Shown here: positions 1 to 6,374 of the stretch, piece by piece
Layout: each line of letters opens with the position of its first letter
How positions within the stretch are numbered: position 1 is the stretch's first letter
From: Gammaproteobacteria bacterium
GTDB taxonomy: Bacteria > Pseudomonadota > Gammaproteobacteria > Steroidobacterales > Steroidobacteraceae
NCBI GenBank assembly: GCA_020846815.1
Contig: JADLDF010000089.1
Span: 1 to 16,352, forward strand
Length of the DNA: 16,352 nucleotides
Reading direction: 5' to 3'
The notes under the pieces: model-generated
What the model saw: only the letters and a program-made list of their open reading frames with translations
Databases searched by the model: none
Told to the model about the DNA's origin: nothing
Translations under genes and position numbers: made by a program

Positions 1-571
1 GCGCGGTGATCGCGGCGAAGTTGCGCTCGTGGCCGGGGCTCGGGCGGCCGGTCTTCAGGCCGAGGTTGCGCTGGAACCAGAGGAAGAAGTTGCACTTCGT
101 TTCCTTGTTCAGCAGGAAGTAGACCAGGGTCGCGCCCATGACGCCGATCGAGGACATCATCACCAGGTACTCGGCCTTGGTGGCGATCGCGCCGGCGACC
201 TGCTTGTCCATGAGATCGGGCACGCCGAGATAGTTCGCCGACCAGACGAAGGAGAACTCGATCCAGCCGGTCCAGAGGAAGGTGCCGGCCCAGAAGCCGT
301 ACCAGGTGGCCGCGACCTCGCGGCTGGAGCGCATGCCGAGGAACAGCAGCACGGCACCGAAGGTTCCCATCGCGAACGCCGACTGGTAGACATAACCAGG
401 GCCGGGCCAGACGTCCTCCATGACGATCATGACCGTGTGGCCGAGCGCCTGGACGACGAAGACGATCACGAAGGCGAGCAGGCCGACCCAGGGCGGACGG
501 CAGAGCAGGCTCATCAGGCGGCTCTGGCCCTGCGGATCGGGGGTGGTGAGGGCATCGGCAGGCGTGCTCAT
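1..571 (-). CDS. Multi-pass membrane protein of unknown function (partial, cut by the window start)
   Basis: The reading frame is open from ATG at 571 to the left edge, so only the first 190 residues are visible. About four hydrophobic segments can be seen, near residues 28-50, 62-80, 88-112 and 132-153. They are rich in Trp and Phe, and one reads WYGFWAGTFLWTGWIEF. A more polar stretch with several basic residues (about 156-185, ending near GRPSPGHERNF) follows and probably lies in the cytoplasm. I do not recognise the family. A GGAG-like sequence lies just upstream of the ATG. The gene is divergent from the response regulator gene at 701. A weak -10-like hexamer (TAGAGT, 616-621 on the minus strand) sits below the 11-bp direct repeat at 644-665, so the neighbouring two-component system might control it. 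That link is inference. Confidence 0.75.
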   Translation of the reverse strand, partial: MSTPADALTTPDPQGQSRLMSLLCRPPWVGLLAFVIVFVVQALGHTVMIVMEDVWPGPGYVYQSAFAMGTFGAVLLFLGMRSSREVAATWYGFWAGTFLWTGWIEFSFVWSANYLGVPDLMDKQVAGAIATKAEYLVMMSSIGVMGATLVYFLLNKETKCNFFLWFQRNLGLKTGRPSPGHERNFAAITA

Positions 572-615
572 GACGGGCTCCGGGGCCCGTGGCGTGAAAG
601 CGGGCCCGTGTGGGG

Positions 616-621
616 ACTCTA
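616..621 (-). promoter_or_regulatory. Possible -10 element for the partial membrane protein gene
   Basis: On the minus strand the hexamer reads TAGAGT, four of six matches to TATAAT. It would place a start point near 609, with a leader of about 38 bases. The direct repeat at 644-665 would then be centred near -45, a usual place for an OmpR-family activator. No good -35 element is visible. The match is weak and rests mainly on position. Confidence 0.25.
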
Positions 622-643
622 GGCCGTGGCGTCGCCGTCGTGT

Positions 644-665
644 GTCAACGGAGCGTCAACGGAGC
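644..665 (+). promoter_or_regulatory. Tandem 11-bp direct repeat, likely binding site for the adjacent response regulator
   Basis: GTCAACGGAGC occurs twice with no gap (644-654 and 655-665), giving GTCAA-N6-GTCAA with an 11-bp period. OmpR/PhoB-family regulators bind head-to-tail to direct repeats about one helical turn apart, and CpxR recognises GTAAA repeats of this spacing. The site lies in the 129-bp region between the membrane protein gene and the response regulator gene, about 36 bp upstream of the latter. It could serve autoregulation, control of the divergent gene, or both. The repeat is seen directly; the binding protein is inferred. Confidence 0.5.
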
Positions 666-700
666 GAAATCCCGGGCAATCGTTTGGCAGGATGTGACCG

Positions 701-1426
701 ATGGAACAGAACGGAGCGCGGATCCTGCTGATCGACGACGACGTCGCACTGGCCTCGATGCTGCGCGAGTTCCTCGAGCTGCAGGGCTTCCGCGTCGCGC
801 TGGCCCACGATGCCGAAAGCGGTCTCGTGCGTCTCGAGCAGGATCCGCCCGATCTGCTGGTGCTCGACGTCATGCTGCCCGGCATCAGCGGCTTCGAGGC
901 GCTGAAACGGCTGCGGCAGCGCCACGACCTGCCGGTCGTCATGCTGACCGCACGCGGCGAGGAAGCCGAGCGCATCCTCGGGCTCATGGACGGTGCCGAC
1001 GACTATCTCGCCAAGCCCTGCAGTCCGCTCGAGCTGGCGGTGCGCATCCGCGCGATCCTGAAGCGCGCCCGGCCGGCACCCGTCGCGCAAGCCGCCGAGG
1101 CGGCGGTGCTGCGTGCCGGTCCGATCCGCCTCGATACGCGCCGGCGCGAGGCGCAGGTGCAGGGCCGTGTGCTGGCGCTGACCGCGGCCGAGATGCGCGT
1201 GCTCGAGCAGCTGTTGCGCCACCCCGGCGAAGTGCTGTCGCGCGCACGGCTCACGCAGCTCGCGCTCGACCGGCCGATCGAGGCCTATGACCGCAGTATC
1301 GACACCTTGATCTCCCGGCTGCGGCGCAAGCTCGAGGCGGCCGGCCTGCCGCAGGGCTGCATCGGCGGCCTGCGCGGCCAGGGCTATGTGCTCGATCCGG
1401 AGCACGTCGCACCGGGTGGAGCCTGA
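701..1426 (+). CDS. OmpR/CpxR-family response regulator
   Basis: A 241-residue two-component response regulator, the usual length for the OmpR/PhoB family. The receiver domain (about 6-115) shows the acidic pocket IDDD at 11-14, phospho-acceptor Asp56 in LVLDVMLPG, Thr83 in MLTARGEE and Lys105 in YLAKP. The C-terminal winged helix (about 135-235) ends in the typical RGQGYVL strand, with recognition-helix sequence SIDTLISRLRRKLE. AGGA at 689-692 is a well-spaced ribosome binding site and fixes the ATG at 701. The stop codon overlaps the kinase start (TGATG), so the pair is translationally coupled. The closest known family is CpxR by overall pattern. The stimulus and target genes are not shown by the sequence, although the 11-bp direct repeat just upstream suggests autoregulation. 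Confidence 0.95.
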   Translation: MEQNGARILLIDDDVALASMLREFLELQGFRVALAHDAESGLVRLEQDPPDLLVLDVMLPGISGFEALKRLRQRHDLPVVMLTARGEEAERILGLMDGADDYLAKPCSPLELAVRIRAILKRARPAPVAQAAEAAVLRAGPIRLDTRRREAQVQGRVLALTAAEMRVLEQLLRHPGEVLSRARLTQLALDRPIEAYDRSIDTLISRLRRKLEAAGLPQGCIGGLRGQGYVLDPEHVAPGGA

Positions 1427-2772
1427 TGGCGCTGCCCTCGACCCGGCTGTACTGGCGCATGGCGCTGTACATCGGCGCCGCGCTGGTCGCGTTCGTCGTG
1501 CTGTCGCTCGCCGGTGTCTGGTTCGTCGCGGCCAGCGAGCTCGAGAACTACACCGCCACCAAGCACGGCGGCCTCGGGCGCGAGGCGGCGCGCGTGCTCG
1601 CGGGCGGCGGGCGCGAGGCGTTGCGTCACTGGCTCGATGCAGAGGCGCCGATCCCGCGCGACGTGACCGTCTACGTGCTCGATGCGCGCAGCCGCGACCT
1701 GCGCGGTCAGTCGCTGCCCGCGCTGTACGCCGACTTCGTGCGCCGCTCGGTCGTCGCGTCGCCGGAGCGGCCCGGCGACGCGTTCCGCCCGGTACGGCTC
1801 GCGCCCCAGCTCGTCGGCCCCGACGGCGAGGTCTACACCTTCCTCGTGCTGCCGAACCGCATCACCCTGGTCGGCAACGCCGTGACGACGCTCGGCCTGC
1901 TTGCGGTCGCGGTGCTGGTCATCGCGACCGTCGCCTGGTGGATCGCGCGCTCCGTCGGCCGCCCGGTCGGCGAGCTGCAGCGCGTGGTGCGCGAGCTCGC
2001 CTCTGGACAGACCGACGCGCGCGTGCCGGCGCGCATCGCCGCGCGCGGCGACGAGCTCGGCTCGCTCGCGGCCGACTTCAATCGCATGGCCGGGCAGATC
2101 TCGGGTCTGCTCGCGAGCCGTGCGCGGCTCATGGGAGAGCTGTCGCACGAGCTGCGCTCGCCGCTGGCGCGGCTGCAGGCGGCGCTGGCGCTGGCCGCAC
2201 ACCGTGGCACCCTCGGCGACGGCGAGGTGACGCGCATCGAGGCGGAGATCCGCCGCATGGACCGCACCATTGGCGATCTGCTGAAGTTCTCGAGGCTGGA
2301 CGCGGCTGCGCCGTTCCAGCGGCGCCTCGTGAGGCTCGACGAGCTGCTGCAGACGCTGGTGCGCGACGAGGAGCTCGAGGCCGCCGGCCGTGGCTGTCGC
2401 GTGGAGCTCGTGGCCGCGGCCGGGCAGCCGGTGGTCGGCGATCCCGAGCTGCTGCGCACGGCGATCGAAAACGTGCTGCGCAATGCGATCCGCTATGCGC
2501 CCGCCGGCTCCGCGGTCGCGGTCGAGCTGCGATCCGTGCCGGGCTGGCAGCAGGTGACGATCGCCGACCGCGGGCCCGGTGTGCCGCAGGAATTCCTGGA
2601 ACGGATCTTCGACCCCTACGTGCGCGTCGCCGACGGCTCGGAAGGCACGGGGCTCGGGCTCGCGATCGCGCGGCGCGCGATCGAAGCGCACGGCGGCACG
2701 ATCGGCGCGCAGCCGCGCAGCGGCGGCGGCCTCGAAGTCGTGATGCGCCTGCCGGCGGCGCAGCTCGGCTGA
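1426..2772 (+). CDS. CpxA-like membrane sensor histidine kinase
   Basis: A 448-residue inner-membrane histidine kinase, partner of the response regulator whose stop codon it overlaps by one base. The first membrane helix is at about 13-36, followed by a periplasmic sensor region of roughly 110 residues and a second helix at about 150-173. A HAMP linker (about 174-228) leads to the dimerisation helix with His241 in ELSHELRSPLARLQ. The ATP-binding domain has the N box (ENVLRNAIRYAP, 349-360), the G1 box DRGPG (381-385) and the G2 box GTGLGLAI (407-414). All catalytic elements are intact. The ELSHELRSPL form of the H box and the small periplasmic domain fit the CpxA/RstB group. The signal sensed is unknown. 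No CpxP-like periplasmic partner is visible in the window. Confidence 0.95.
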   Translation: MALPSTRLYWRMALYIGAALVAFVVLSLAGVWFVAASELENYTATKHGGLGREAARVLAGGGREALRHWLDAEAPIPRDVTVYVLDARSRDLRGQSLPALYADFVRRSVVASPERPGDAFRPVRLAPQLVGPDGEVYTFLVLPNRITLVGNAVTTLGLLAVAVLVIATVAWWIARSVGRPVGELQRVVRELASGQTDARVPARIAARGDELGSLAADFNRMAGQISGLLASRARLMGELSHELRSPLARLQAALALAAHRGTLGDGEVTRIEAEIRRMDRTIGDLLKFSRLDAAAPFQRRLVRLDELLQTLVRDEELEAAGRGCRVELVAAAGQPVVGDPELLRTAIENVLRNAIRYAPAGSAVAVELRSVPGWQQVTIADRGPGVPQEFLERIFDPYVRVADGSEGTGLGLAIARRAIEAHGGTIGAQPRSGGGLEVVMRLPAAQLG

Positions 2773-2777
2773 GCCTC

Positions 2778-2822
2778 GTTCACGCCGTCGCACCGACGGC
2801 GCCGAGTGGCAGCAGCGTGAAC
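2778..2822. terminator. Nested inverted repeats between convergent genes, possible bidirectional terminator
   Basis: An eight-base-pair stem (2783-2790 with 2794-2801, loop CAC) lies six bases after the kinase stop. It is partly nested inside a second inverted repeat, GTTCACG (2778-2784) with CGTGAAC (2816-2822). There is no T run on either side, so it is not a classical intrinsic terminator. It lies between the kinase and the convergent FNR-type gene, where a hairpin could limit read-through from both sides. The rest of the gap, up to 2909, holds nothing I can name. Confidence 0.4.
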
Positions 2823-2909
2823 GGGATGTTGTCGGCTGCGCGGCTCGGGTGAGGCCGTTCGATCGGTCGCACTCGACCGGGCCGGGTGGGCAGCGGAACG
2901 GGCCTCGTC

Positions 2910-3614
2910 TCAGCCGCCGGCGGCGGTACCGGCGGCCGCGTGCCAGCGCAGCTCGCGTCCCTGCGCTTCGAGCAGGCCTTCCTGCTGCAACGTCCGGAAC
3001 GCGCGGCTCAGCGTTTCGGGCGCGATGCCGAGGTGGCTCGCGATGTCCGAGCGGCTCATCGGCAGGCTGAGCACGCCGTCGCGCCAGCGCTCCGCGAGGC
3101 GCTGGTGCAGCATCTCCACGAAGCCGGTGACCGCGGCGACCGCGTCGCCTGCGGGCGGACGAGCGGCCTGGCGGGCACGCACGTGCGCCAGTCGTCGCAG
3201 CAGCGCCTTCTCGAGGCCGAGCTGGTCATCCGAAGTACCGTTGGCGTTCCAGAGCACGCGGCAGACGGTCGTCGGCTCGAGCGCGCTCGCGGTGCAGGCG
3301 TGGCGGCCCAGCGCGAAGCCGTCGAGTCCGACGACTTCGCCGGCGAAGCCGAAGCCCGTGACCTGTTCGCGGCCGTCGGGATGCAGCACCGCGAGCCGCA
3401 GGCTGCCCGTGGCCACGACGTAGATCGCGCCGAAAGCCTCGGCCTGGTGCCAGAGCACTGCGCCCCGTCGCAGCGTCACGCGGCGCGCGATGCGCACGCT
3501 GGCGCGCGCGCGCGGGTCGTCGGGCCAGCAGCGGAGCGCGGCGGCACAGCAGGAGCAGGAATCCGTCTCCCGCGGCGGTGCGGCGGGAATCACGGCCACG
3601 GAGGATCTCGACAT
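2910..3614 (-). CDS. FNR-type oxygen-sensing transcription regulator (Crp/Fnr family)
   Basis: A 234-residue Crp/Fnr-family regulator. Cysteines at 20, 22, 23 and 29 match the C20-X2-C23-X5-C29 spacing of E. coli FNR, and Cys117 in ALEPTTVCRVLW aligns with FNR Cys122. All four ligands for an oxygen-labile [4Fe-4S] cluster are therefore likely present. The cyclic-nucleotide-fold domain spans about 40-130, the dimer helix about 130-165 and the helix-turn-helix about 180-215. Its recognition helix PETLSR keeps the Glu, Ser and Arg with which FNR reads TTGAT half sites. The expected role is activation of anaerobic or low-oxygen genes. An in-frame TAA upstream makes ATG 3614 the furthest possible start. 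No ribosome binding site precedes it, and a TATAAA lies only eight bases before the ATG. It could also be called Anr; the symbol is left open. Confidence 0.9.
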   Translation of the reverse strand: MSRSSVAVIPAAPPRETDSCSCCAAALRCWPDDPRARASVRIARRVTLRRGAVLWHQAEAFGAIYVVATGSLRLAVLHPDGREQVTGFGFAGEVVGLDGFALGRHACTASALEPTTVCRVLWNANGTSDDQLGLEKALLRRLAHVRARQAARPPAGDAVAAVTGFVEMLHQRLAERWRDGVLSLPMSRSDIASHLGIAPETLSRAFRTLQQEGLLEAQGRELRWHAAAGTAAGG

Positions 3615-3622
3615 CGCCCGCG

Positions 3623-3628
3623 TTTATA
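3623..3628 (-). promoter_or_regulatory. -10 element of the FNR-type regulator gene, suggesting a leaderless transcript
   Basis: The minus strand reads TATAAA, a five-of-six match to the -10 consensus in otherwise GC-rich DNA. Only eight bases separate it from the ATG at 3614. Transcription would start at, or within two bases of, the start codon, which agrees with the missing ribosome binding site. No clear -35 is seen. Alternatively a GTG a few codons downstream is used, with a short leader. Confidence 0.45.
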
Positions 3629-3705
3629 CCGCTCGGGCCGAGGACCCGGTCCCGGGGCATGCCGCAATCACCCGCGGCAACTACCTAGCTGTGCGCGCGC
3701 CGCGA

Positions 3706-3719
3706 TTGACGGGCGTCAA
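3706..3719. promoter_or_regulatory. FNR/Anr-type box in the ompW promoter region
   Basis: TTGACGGGCGTCAA is a perfect TTGAC-N4-GTCAA dyad and differs from the FNR consensus TTGAT-N4-ATCAA only by one symmetric base per half. It lies between the divergent FNR-type gene and ompW. With the -10-like TACGCT at 3742-3747 the start point would be near 3754, placing the dyad centre at -41.5, the standard class II activator position. ompW is a known FNR-activated gene in enterobacteria. The site itself is seen; use by the adjacent regulator is inferred. Confidence 0.6.
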
Positions 3720-3741
3720 GTGCCGGCACAGCACCGGCGCC

Positions 3742-3747
3742 TACGCT
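3742..3747 (+). promoter_or_regulatory. Possible -10 element of ompW
   Basis: TACGCT keeps the first, second and last bases of the -10 consensus. Its spacing from the FNR-like dyad is exactly that of a class II FNR promoter, which needs no good -35. The leader to the ATG at 3788 would be about 34 bases. The hexamer is weak and was chosen by position. Confidence 0.35.
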
Positions 3748-3787
3748 GACGCCGTCGATTGATGAATTCGCGCAGATGGAGAGGAAG

Positions 3788-4408
3788 ATGAAGACTAGCA
3801 GGGCCCAACATGCATTCCTGGCGATGGCCGCCTGCGGGCTGGCGTCGGCCGCCGCGGGTGCGGGCGATTGGCTGTTCCGGGCAGGTGCCCACAACGTCGA
3901 GCCGAAGTCGAACAACCACTCGGTCGTGAACGTCGACGGCGCGCCGAGCCTGACCGTGAGCGCGACCTATTTCATGACTCCGAACCTGGCCGTCGAGGTG
4001 CTGGGCGCGGTGCCGTTCAAGCACGACATCAACCTCAATTCGAACGGCGCGGAAGTCGCCTCGACGACCCACCTGCCGCCGACCGTGACGCTGCAGTACC
4101 ACTTCGCGCCCGATGCGGCGCGCTTCCGGCCTTATGTGGGCGCGGGCCTCAACTACACGATCTTCTTCGACGAGAAGACCAAGGGTGCGCTCGCCGGCAC
4201 CAAGCTGTCGCTGGACGAGTCCTTCGGCCCGGCGGTCGAGCTCGGCCTCGACATCGCGCTGAACGATGCCTGGGCGATCAACCTGAACGCGCGCTGGTTC
4301 GACATCGACACCGATGCGCGACTCGATGGCGCCAGTCTCGGCACGGTCGAGATCGACCCGTACGCGATCGGCCTCATGGTCACGCGCAAGGTGAGCTTCG
4401 GGAAGTAA
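3788..4408 (+). CDS. ompW: OmpW-family outer membrane protein
   Basis: A 206-residue protein predicted to form the eight-stranded OmpW beta-barrel, which provides a hydrophobic channel across the outer membrane. The N-terminus (MKTSRAQHAFLAMAACGLASAAAGA) is a signal peptide with cleavage likely before GDWLFRAG. Family hallmarks are AVEVLGAVPFKHDI, HLPPTVTLQYHF, FRPYVGAGLNYTIFF and WFDIDTDA, and the chain ends in a hydrophobic beta strand (MVTRKVSFGK), although the last residue is Lys, not the usual aromatic. I chose ATG 3788 over the in-frame ATG 3776 because GGAG at 3778-3781 is well spaced for 3788 and the shorter form starts directly with the signal peptide. The promoter region contains an FNR-like box, and the FNR-type regulator is encoded divergently, so low-oxygen induction is expected. 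Confidence 0.93.
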   Translation: MKTSRAQHAFLAMAACGLASAAAGAGDWLFRAGAHNVEPKSNNHSVVNVDGAPSLTVSATYFMTPNLAVEVLGAVPFKHDINLNSNGAEVASTTHLPPTVTLQYHFAPDAARFRPYVGAGLNYTIFFDEKTKGALAGTKLSLDESFGPAVELGLDIALNDAWAINLNARWFDIDTDARLDGASLGTVEIDPYAIGLMVTRKVSFGK

Positions 4409-4475
4409 TCGGGACCGGACTCCCCGCGGCGCCCATCCCCCCCTTTAGGGCGTCACGGGGTGCTTCGGCAGGCTG

Positions 4476-4501
4476 CGGCGGCCGATATCCATCGGCCGTC
4501 G
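4476..4501. terminator. Hairpin downstream of ompW, possible terminator
   Basis: CGGCCGAT (4479-4486) pairs with ATCGGCCG (4491-4498) across the loop ATCC. The stem extends outward by a G-T pair and two further pairs, to about 11 bp. It lies about 70 bp after the ompW stop, with no T run behind it. It may end or stabilise the ompW transcript; on structure alone I cannot tell. Confidence 0.4.
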
Positions 4502-4513
4502 CAGTCGCGCCGG

Positions 4514-4661
4514 GCCCGGCCGGCAGGGCGGGCCCGGCCAATCACAAAGAGCCCGGCCGGCAGGGCGGGCCCGGCCAATCACAAAAAGCCCGGCCAGCAC
4601 GACGGGTCCAGCGAGTCCCGAAGGACCCGGCCAGTAGGGCCGGGCCGGCCAGCCCCGACGG
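4514..4661. repeat. 37-bp tandem repeat, four copies, two near-identical and two diverged
   Basis: Copies start at 4514, 4551, 4588 and 4625. The first two are identical except for one base; each starts GCCCGGCCGGCAGGGC and ends CCAATCACAAA. The third and fourth keep about 27 and 26 of the 37 positions. The array fills most of the 258-bp gap between the convergent ompW and sensor kinase genes and stops five bases before the last bases of the kinase frame. The unit length is not a multiple of three and no plausible protein runs through it, so it is non-coding. Confidence 0.85.
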
Positions 4662-4666
4662 GCCGT

Positions 4667-6157
4667 TCAGCCGCTCTTGGCCAGCGGTATCCGGCAGGCC
4701 ACGACGGTGCCGCCACGACGCGGCGTCGAGAGCCGCAGTTCCCCACCCAGCATCCGGGCGCGGTACTCCATGATGCGCAGCCCCATGCCCGACGCCGAGC
4801 GCCGCTCGGGTGCTGGCAGGCCGCTGCCGTTGTCGACGATCTCAAGCCTCAGGGTCTCGCCATCGGCGCGCAGCCGCAGCGTGATGAAGGTGGCACCACC
4901 GTGGCGCACGGCGTTGCTGACGCCTTCCTGCGCGATCCGGTAGAGGTGAGTCGCCTGCGTGGTGTCGAGGCGCAGCGGCGCCGCGATGCGTTTGCGGAAC
5001 TGCGCGCGGATGCCCTGGGTGCGACGCAGACGCCGCGCGAGATCCGCCAGCGCCCCGGGCAGCCCGCCACGTTCGATCGTCGCCGGTGCCAGGCCGTGCG
5101 CCAGCTCGCGTGCGCTCTGCACCGCGCCGTCGATCAGCCCGCCAGCCTCGCGCAGCAGCACCGCCGCTTCGGCGGGCCGTTCCGGCAGGCGTGCGCCCGC
5201 GGCGCGCAGCAGCAATGCGATGCCGGTCAGCTCCTGGCCGAGACCGTCGTGCAGGTCGCCGGCGATGCGCTGCTGCTCGAAGTTCGAGGCCTCGATGATC
5301 GCGTGTTCGAGCAGGGCACGGTTGGCGGCGATCTCGGCCTCGGCGAGCTTGCGCCCGTCGATGCTGCGCGACACCACGACCAGGCCGCCGATGGCAGGGT
5401 CGTCGAAGGCGTGGGTGGCGACGATCTCGAGCCAGCACCAGCCGCCCTGCGCGTGCCGGAAGCGCGCCTCGACCGGCGCCGCCGCCACGTCGTCCGGCCC
5501 GGCCAGGAATGCGGTGAAGCGCCGGCGCAGCTCCGCGAGGTCGTCAGGATGGACGTAGTCGAACGCGTTCTGGCCGACCAGCTCGTCCGGGCCGAAGCCG
5601 AGCCGGCGCCGGCAGGCGGGGCTCTGGTACTCGATCACGCCGTCGCGCGACAGCACGGTGATCAGGTCGTGGCACTTCTCCACCAGCACCGTCAGACGCC
5701 TTTCGGCGCGTCGGCGCTCGGCCAAGGCCTGGTGCAGCGCGCCCACGTCGCGCGCCATGATCATGATGCCGTCGACCTTGCCGTCGCGACCGGGCACCGG
5801 CCGCAGCGAGGTCGCGAGCGCGAGCTGCTGTCCGGTAGGCGTGATCAGGTCGACGCGCTCGAAGTCGAACGACTCGCCCGCGAGCACGCGCTCGTACAAC
5901 GAACGCCGCGGCGCGAGGTCGGGACAGAGCTCGAACCAGGCCTGGCCGACGAGCTCTGCGGGCGGCTGGCCCAGGGCATTGGCCGCCGAGCGATTGATCC
6001 AGGTGATGCGCAGCTCGCGGTCGAGACCGATCATCTCGAGCGGCAGCGTCGCCGCGGCGGACTCGAGCGCCTTGCGCTCGGTGATGTCGGTGCGGGCTGC
6101 GAGCATCGGGTCTGGCTCCTCGGGTCCATCTGGGAGCGAACATGCTCTGGAGTGCAT
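4667..6157 (-). CDS. Orphan PAS-PAS sensor histidine kinase of the NarX/UhpB (HisKA_3) type
   Basis: A 496-residue kinase without membrane helices, so probably cytoplasmic. Two PAS domains span about 32-138 (AATLPLEMIGLDRELRITWIN at its start) and 150-270 (DLITVLSRDGVIEYQSP, then GQNAFDYVHPDD). The HisKA_3 helix has phospho-acceptor His303 in QQRIAGDLHDGLGQELTGI, and the ATPase domain has N415 (EGVSNAVRHGG), DNGSGLP at 442-448 and GMGLRIMEYRA at 457-467. This class normally phosphorylates LuxR/NarL-type regulators, but none is encoded nearby. The start at 6157 has AGAGGA eight bases upstream; ATG 6106 with GAGGAG upstream is a fair alternative. The N-terminal ARTDITERK is the usual tail of a preceding PAS domain that is absent here. 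The frame stays open above 6157, but only as antisense of the next gene. Confidence 0.9.
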   Translation of the reverse strand: MHSRACSLPDGPEEPDPMLAARTDITERKALESAAATLPLEMIGLDRELRITWINRSAANALGQPPAELVGQAWFELCPDLAPRRSLYERVLAGESFDFERVDLITPTGQQLALATSLRPVPGRDGKVDGIMIMARDVGALHQALAERRRAERRLTVLVEKCHDLITVLSRDGVIEYQSPACRRRLGFGPDELVGQNAFDYVHPDDLAELRRRFTAFLAGPDDVAAAPVEARFRHAQGGWCWLEIVATHAFDDPAIGGLVVVSRSIDGRKLAEAEIAANRALLEHAIIEASNFEQQRIAGDLHDGLGQELTGIALLLRAAGARLPERPAEAAVLLREAGGLIDGAVQSARELAHGLAPATIERGGLPGALADLARRLRRTQGIRAQFRKRIAAPLRLDTTQATHLYRIAQEGVSNAVRHGGATFITLRLRADGETLRLEIVDNGSGLPAPERRSASGMGLRIMEYRARMLGGELRLSTPRRGGTVVACRIPLAKSG

Positions 6158-6374
6158 CGACGAGTTCCTCTGCGATGAATCTTGGGCGCAGGGCCGCACC
6201 GGAGCCGGCGCCCCCCGGGTGCGGCACCGCGGAACCCGCCCCGGTCCGGCTGGCGCCCGCAACCGAGGCATCATCGGATCCGTGGCGGGCCCCGGCAAGG
6301 CGCGCGTCGTGGCCGTTGCATGGGCCGACCGCGTACCATCGCCGCAGGAGCGGCATGGAGGCAGGCGGCGCAGC

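Noticed and set aside
1386..2852. Long plus-strand frame overlapping the histidine kinase
   Set aside because: Arg/Ala-rich translation in a +1 or +2 frame of a gene with all kinase motifs intact.
3776..3787. ATG at 3776 as ompW start
   Set aside because: No ribosome binding site, and it would add four charged residues ahead of a standard signal peptide; GGAG at 3778-3781 serves ATG 3788.
6194..6224. CCGCACC/GGTGCGG inverted repeat in the kinase-hydrolase divergent region
   Set aside because: A 7-bp stem with a 17-base loop in very GC-rich DNA is expected by chance, and it is not placed at any recognisable promoter.
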